Source: JBIKLM01 sp044375105 (GTDB lineage: Bacteria > Planctomycetota > UBA1135 > GCA-002686595). Taken from it: a DNA stretch of 7,324 bases. The stretch's first letter is position 1. Each line of letters starts with the position of its first letter. The notes beneath the pieces are model-generated. The model was not told where the DNA came from. It did no database searches and worked only from the letters and a program-made list of their open reading frames with translations. The stretch covers positions 1 to 7,324 of the forward strand of contig JBILNK010000198.1 in NCBI GenBank assembly GCA_044375105.1, read 5' to 3'. The translations under genes and the position numbers were made by a program. Below, one piece after another: positions 5,022 through 7,324 of this stretch.

Positions 5022-5519
5022 TCAGGGGGCCCCAGGGGCTCCGGGAGCGGGGGGCTCGTCCCCGCCGAGCCAGCTGGGCCAGCCGGCCCGCAGGGACAGG
5101 GACAGCCCCAGGTAGTGCTGCTCGTCCTGCTGGGCCAACACGAGCCCCACGCTCGAGCCGGGCGCGAAGGCGTAATCGAGCAGGTGGTGCAGGTTGACGC
5201 CATCCCACAGGTGCGTGCTGGACAGGCGCTCGCCGTAGCGCACGCGCAGGCCGAGCAGTTCGCGCCAGGTGTCGTCGAAGGAGCCCCACGCCAGGCCGGC
5301 GTAGGGCGCCACGGGCAGGTCCGTCCAGGCCTCGAGGTCCTTGGAGAAGGTCGCGTACAGGGCCCGGCCGGTCGGCGTGCCGATGCGGTCCGAGCTGGTG
5401 CCGAGGATCAAGGCGGGGCGCTGTTCGGTTTCCTCGAGCGCGCGCCAATTGGCCAGGGGTCCGATGTCGCCGGAGCCGAGCGGGTTGTATTCGACGCCCA
5501 GGCTCAGCTCCGGCAGCAC
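5022..5519 (-). CDS. YjbH-like outer-membrane beta-barrel protein, start uncertain
   Basis: A 165-residue protein from GTG 5519, but the same frame stays open and protein-like up to 5645, adding about 42 residues, including W-A-F-S-A-R-L-L-E-G and R-L-R-L-T-G-T-Y that read as barrel strands. The true gene is therefore probably longer. The visible part alternates polar and hydrophobic residues in short strands: LPELSLGVEYNPL (2-14), RPALILGTSSDRIG (34-47), ALYATFSKDL (53-62), APYAGLAWGSF (71-81), VGLVLAQQD (124-132) and HYLGLSLSLRAGW (135-147). It ends in a Pro/Ala/Gly tail. The pattern resembles YjbH-type outer-membrane proteins linked to exopolysaccharide export in other bacteria. No ATG, Shine-Dalgarno or signal peptide is joined to it in frame; two TGA codons block the frame at 5646-5648 and 5655-5657. 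It could be a pseudogene, a sequencing error, or start at a rare codon such as CTG 5576. It is probably cotranscribed with the PLP gene downstream. Confidence 0.55.
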   Translation of the reverse strand: MLPELSLGVEYNPLGSGDIGPLANWRALEETEQRPALILGTSSDRIGTPTGRALYATFSKDLEAWTDLPVAPYAGLAWGSFDDTWRELLGLRVRYGERLSSTHLWDGVNLHHLLDYAFAPGSSVGLVLAQQDEQHYLGLSLSLRAGWPSWLGGDEPPAPGAPGAP

Positions 5520-5792
5520 CTGGTAGGTGCCGGTGAGCCGCAGGCGCGCCCGGTCGACCGGGATGCCTTCGAGCAGCCGGGCCGAAAAGGCCCAGGGTTG
5601 TGCGCTAGCGCTGCCCGCCCCACGGACGGGCGACCCTTCGCCGGGTCACATCGGTCAGCTCGGGACGGCGGAAGCGGGCCGCTGGCCCTCGACCTGCTGG
5701 ACCAGGCTCGCCGGGGCGGCGGGCGCCGAGACCGGCGCAGCGACCCTCTGGGGCAGGGCAGGGAACAGCAGCGGCCAGGGAATCGGAGCCAT
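5520..5792 (-). pseudogene. Possible disrupted 5' end of the barrel gene
   Basis: Read on the minus strand, ATG 5792 opens a 45-codon frame beginning MAPIPWPLLFPALPQRVAA, followed by Ala/Pro/Val-rich residues. This looks like a weak signal peptide with possible A-x-A cleavage sites. The frame closes at TGA 5655-5657; after CCG ATG comes a second TGA (5646-5648). From 5645 the same frame continues without interruption into the barrel protein. So the leader-like ORF and the barrel share a frame and are separated by just two stops three codons apart. Either the gene is decayed, or the base calls here are wrong, or the leader-like ORF is chance. No Shine-Dalgarno precedes ATG 5792. Confidence 0.35.
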
Positions 5793-5872
5793 GGGGCGCA
5801 GCTTGGCGCTCGCCGGGCTCGGCGGCCAGGACCGACCCGGGGCGGGCCGGCCTTGGGACCCTGCGGCGCGGT

Positions 5873-5878
5873 TACCCT
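5873..5878 (+). promoter_or_regulatory. Candidate -10 element for a leaderless GNAT transcript
   Basis: TACCCT fits the TANNNT consensus and occupies -13 to -8 relative to GTG 5886, the spacing expected if transcription starts at the start codon. No Shine-Dalgarno precedes this GTG, which agrees with leaderless translation. No -35 hexamer is clear at the right distance (TTGGGA at 5853 is too close). A single weak motif in GC-rich DNA, so low confidence. Confidence 0.22.
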
Positions 5879-5885
5879 CTGCGCC

Positions 5886-6386
5886 GTGACGCCCGCCAGG
5901 ATTCGCCCGATCGAGCCAGGGGATGATCCGGCCGTAGCCAGCCTGATCCGCACGGTGATGTCGGAATTCGGCGCCGCGGGCCCGGGCACCGCCTTCCACG
6001 ATGCCGAGGTTTCGGCCATGAGCCAGGCCTACGTCCGGCCCGGCTGGCGCTATTTCGTGGCCGTGGACGGCGCCGGGGAGCTGCTGGCCGGAGCCGGCAT
6101 CGCGCCGCTGCCCGAGGCCGACGGCGAAACGGCGGAGCTGCGCAAGATGTACGCCCACGCGGGGGCGCGCGGCCTGGGCATCGGGCGCGCCCTGCTCGAA
6201 GCCTGCCTGGAGGCCGCGCGGGAACAAGGCTATCGGCGGGTGTACCTCGAGACCCTGGCGCAGATGGGCGCCGCCCAGGCGCTGTATCGCAAGCTCGGTT
6301 TCCTGCAGCTGGCCCAGCGCCGCGGCGAGACCGGCCACCACGCCTGCGGGCTGTATTTCCAGCGCGAGCTGGAGCCTCGGCCGTGA
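5886..6386 (+). CDS. GNAT-family N-acetyltransferase
   Basis: A 166-residue, single-domain GNAT enzyme, of normal length, predicted to transfer an acetyl group from acetyl-CoA to an amine; the substrate cannot be read from the sequence. It opens with the typical strand ARIRPIEPGD (4-13). Motif A is the strand ELRKMYAH (84-91) followed by the pyrophosphate loop R95-G-L-G98-I-G100 and helix RALLEACLEAAREQG (101-115). Motif B is V-Y-L-E-T (119-123), then AAQALYRKLGF (129-139) with Tyr134 in the place of the usual general acid. The GTG start was chosen because it sits just before the first domain strand and there is no nearby ATG; the first internal Met is residue 25. It is divergent from the barrel gene and overlaps the following membrane gene by 4 nt, suggesting coupled translation. 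Confidence 0.9.
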   Translation: MTPARIRPIEPGDDPAVASLIRTVMSEFGAAGPGTAFHDAEVSAMSQAYVRPGWRYFVAVDGAGELLAGAGIAPLPEADGETAELRKMYAHAGARGLGIGRALLEACLEAAREQGYRRVYLETLAQMGAAQALYRKLGFLQLAQRRGETGHHACGLYFQRELEPRP

Positions 6387-7324
6387 GCGCGGCCCCGGAC
6401 CGCCGCCCGCCGGCCTGGCGCCGTTGGGTCCTGGCCGGGCTGGCCTGCCTGTGCTGGGCGCTGGTCTATGTGCCGCCCACGTCCCTGGTGCGCAGCCAGG
6501 GCTGGGACGAGGCCATGCACGCCGATCTGCCGGCGGCCCGCCTGGCGCTGGCGCTGGAGGGCGCGGAGGGCGCCGAGACACCCGGAGCCTGGTTCTCGGT
6601 GCTGTCGGGATGCCAGCAGTACCCGTTCCTCCATCCGCTGCTGCTCTCAGGGGCCTACGCGGCCTTCGGCCTCGACGAAGGGGTCGGCCGCCGCACCGGC
6701 CGGGCTATGCAGGGGCTTGGGCTCTTGGCCCTTTTCGGGCTCACCGCGACCCTGGCCCGGCGCCTTGAGGAGACCCGCGGCCGCCCCTGGCCGGGGTCCC
6801 GGCTGGCGCCCTGGCTGGCTCTGTTGGCCGGGGCGCTTTCGCCGCTCTGGCTGGCCTACTCAGGGACCTTCTTCTTGGAGGCGCCCAGCGCGACCCTGTG
6901 GGCGCTCTGCCTATGGGCCTGGGTCGCCCGGGGCGCGCGCCGGGGCCTGCCGCAGGCTGCCTTGGACCTCTTCGCCGGGGCGCTGCTGGCCGCGGCCCTG
7001 TTCACCAAGTTCAACTACGGCCTGCTGCTCGGACTCGGGCTGACGCTGGACCACGCCAGCGCCGGGATCTCGGCCTGGCGAGGCCGCCGGATAGGGCAGT
7101 TCCTGCGCGGCTCGTCGCTGCTGGCCCTGCCGCCGCTCGCGGCCGCCCTGTGGTGGTTCCTCTGGCCCTGGCCGGGGGACGGGGCTCTAGGCGCCGAACA
7201 CCGTCAGGCCCTGCTCGGCTTCCTGTCGGGCAACCGCGAGGTGCCCTACACGCCCCTGGCGCGGCGCGTGTGGGATCTGTCGACCTTCCTGGCCCCGGGC
7301 CCGGGGGCCTTGGCCCTGGCTCTC
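6383..7324 (+). CDS. GT-C-type membrane glycosyltransferase (PMT/ArnT-like), 3' end missing
   Basis: The frame opens at GTG 6383, overlapping the GNAT stop (GTGA), and stays open for 314 codons to the window edge, so the C-terminus is cut. The protein is strongly hydrophobic with many membrane segments: about 14-31, 82-96, 108-125, 141-159, 168-182, 196-222 and 240-256. It shows the marks of GT-C lipid-phosphosugar glycosyltransferases: W41-D42-E43 just after the first membrane helix (the catalytic/metal acidic pair in the first periplasmic loop), Y-P-F-L-H-P-L (80-86), S-P-L-W-L-A-Y-S (153-160), E166-A-P168 and T-K-F (208-210). Such enzymes transfer sugars from polyprenyl-phosphate donors to lipids or proteins on the outer face of the inner membrane. 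Family members are usually 450-600 residues, so roughly half to two thirds is visible. Acceptor and donor are unknown. It probably forms an operon with the GNAT gene. Confidence 0.85.
   Translation, partial: MSAAPDRRPPAWRRWVLAGLACLCWALVYVPPTSLVRSQGWDEAMHADLPAARLALALEGAEGAETPGAWFSVLSGCQQYPFLHPLLLSGAYAAFGLDEGVGRRTGRAMQGLGLLALFGLTATLARRLEETRGRPWPGSRLAPWLALLAGALSPLWLAYSGTFFLEAPSATLWALCLWAWVARGARRGLPQAALDLFAGALLAAALFTKFNYGLLLGLGLTLDHASAGISAWRGRRIGQFLRGSSLLALPPLAAALWWFLWPWPGDGALGAEHRQALLGFLSGNREVPYTPLARRVWDLSTFLAPGPGALALAL

Noticed and set aside
3718..5115. Long plus-strand open frame opposite the PLP enzyme gene
   Set aside because: It is the antisense shadow of the transsulfuration enzyme, whose minus-strand translation shows every family motif, including the catalytic lysine.
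5646..5657. Two in-frame TGA codons as selenocysteine or reassigned codons
   Set aside because: TGA ends all seven complete genes in the window, the codons lie in a low-complexity linker with no redox motif, and no SECIS-like structure was evident. A broken or mis-started gene is simpler.
5115..5885. Upstream in-frame extension of the GNAT gene
   Set aside because: The frame is open far upstream only because it mirrors the barrel gene and GC-rich intergenic DNA. The GNAT domain begins right after GTG 5886, and the added residues look like antisense sequence.
1..7324. CRISPR array, insertion sequence, prophage, toxin-antitoxin or defence system
   Set aside because: There is no regularly spaced repeat array, transposase, integrase, nuclease or small paired toxin-antitoxin genes. 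All recognisable genes are housekeeping or cell-envelope functions.

Overview
The window is very GC-rich, its codons end almost always in G or C, and every complete gene here stops with TGA. Most genes lack a visible Shine-Dalgarno sequence. Lipoproteins and an apparent outer-membrane beta-barrel point to a diderm bacterium. The composition, the HU variant with a Pro-rich tail and the style of the barrel protein remind me of high-GC Planctomycetota. That is recognition by eye, not a database result, and other high-GC diderms (such as Myxococcota-like lineages) are not excluded.

Layout. Positions 1-617 carry no convincing gene but are rich in hairpins: a 7-bp and a 14-bp perfect stem near the left edge, a smaller stem at 177-196, a terminator-like stem with seven T at 243-270, and an imperfect direct repeat of period 50 just before the first gene. 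A compact plus-strand operon follows: a small lipoprotein with an OstA/LptA-like patch (618-1157), a TPR protein with a lipoprotein-like or signal-anchor N-terminus (1165-2337) and D-aminoacyl-tRNA deacylase dtd (2334-2786, GTGA overlap with the TPR gene). A terminator-like hairpin lies 20 nt after dtd. A gene-free, palindrome-rich stretch (2787-3224) leads to an HU/IHF-family DNA-binding protein (3225-3626), which has a 25-bp interrupted palindrome upstream and the only clear Shine-Dalgarno.

Convergent to HU, on the minus strand, are a transsulfuration-family PLP enzyme (cystathionine gamma-synthase/gamma-lyase, 3775-4971) and, upstream of it, a YjbH-like outer-membrane beta-barrel protein (5022-5519). 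The barrel reading frame continues upstream of its first usable start until two in-frame TGA codons. A short signal-peptide-like ORF sits in the same frame beyond them, so this gene may have a broken 5' end. Divergent from it, on the plus strand, are a GNAT acetyltransferase (5886-6386, possibly leaderless) and a GT-C-type membrane glycosyltransferase (6383 to the window end, cut), again with a GTGA overlap.

Functionally the window mixes housekeeping (tRNA proofreading, nucleoid protein, sulfur amino acid metabolism) with cell-envelope genes. I see no CRISPR array, transposon, phage, toxin-antitoxin or defence module. The sequence looks like ordinary chromosome, and the items worth a second look are the non-coding structures and the broken or mis-started barrel gene.
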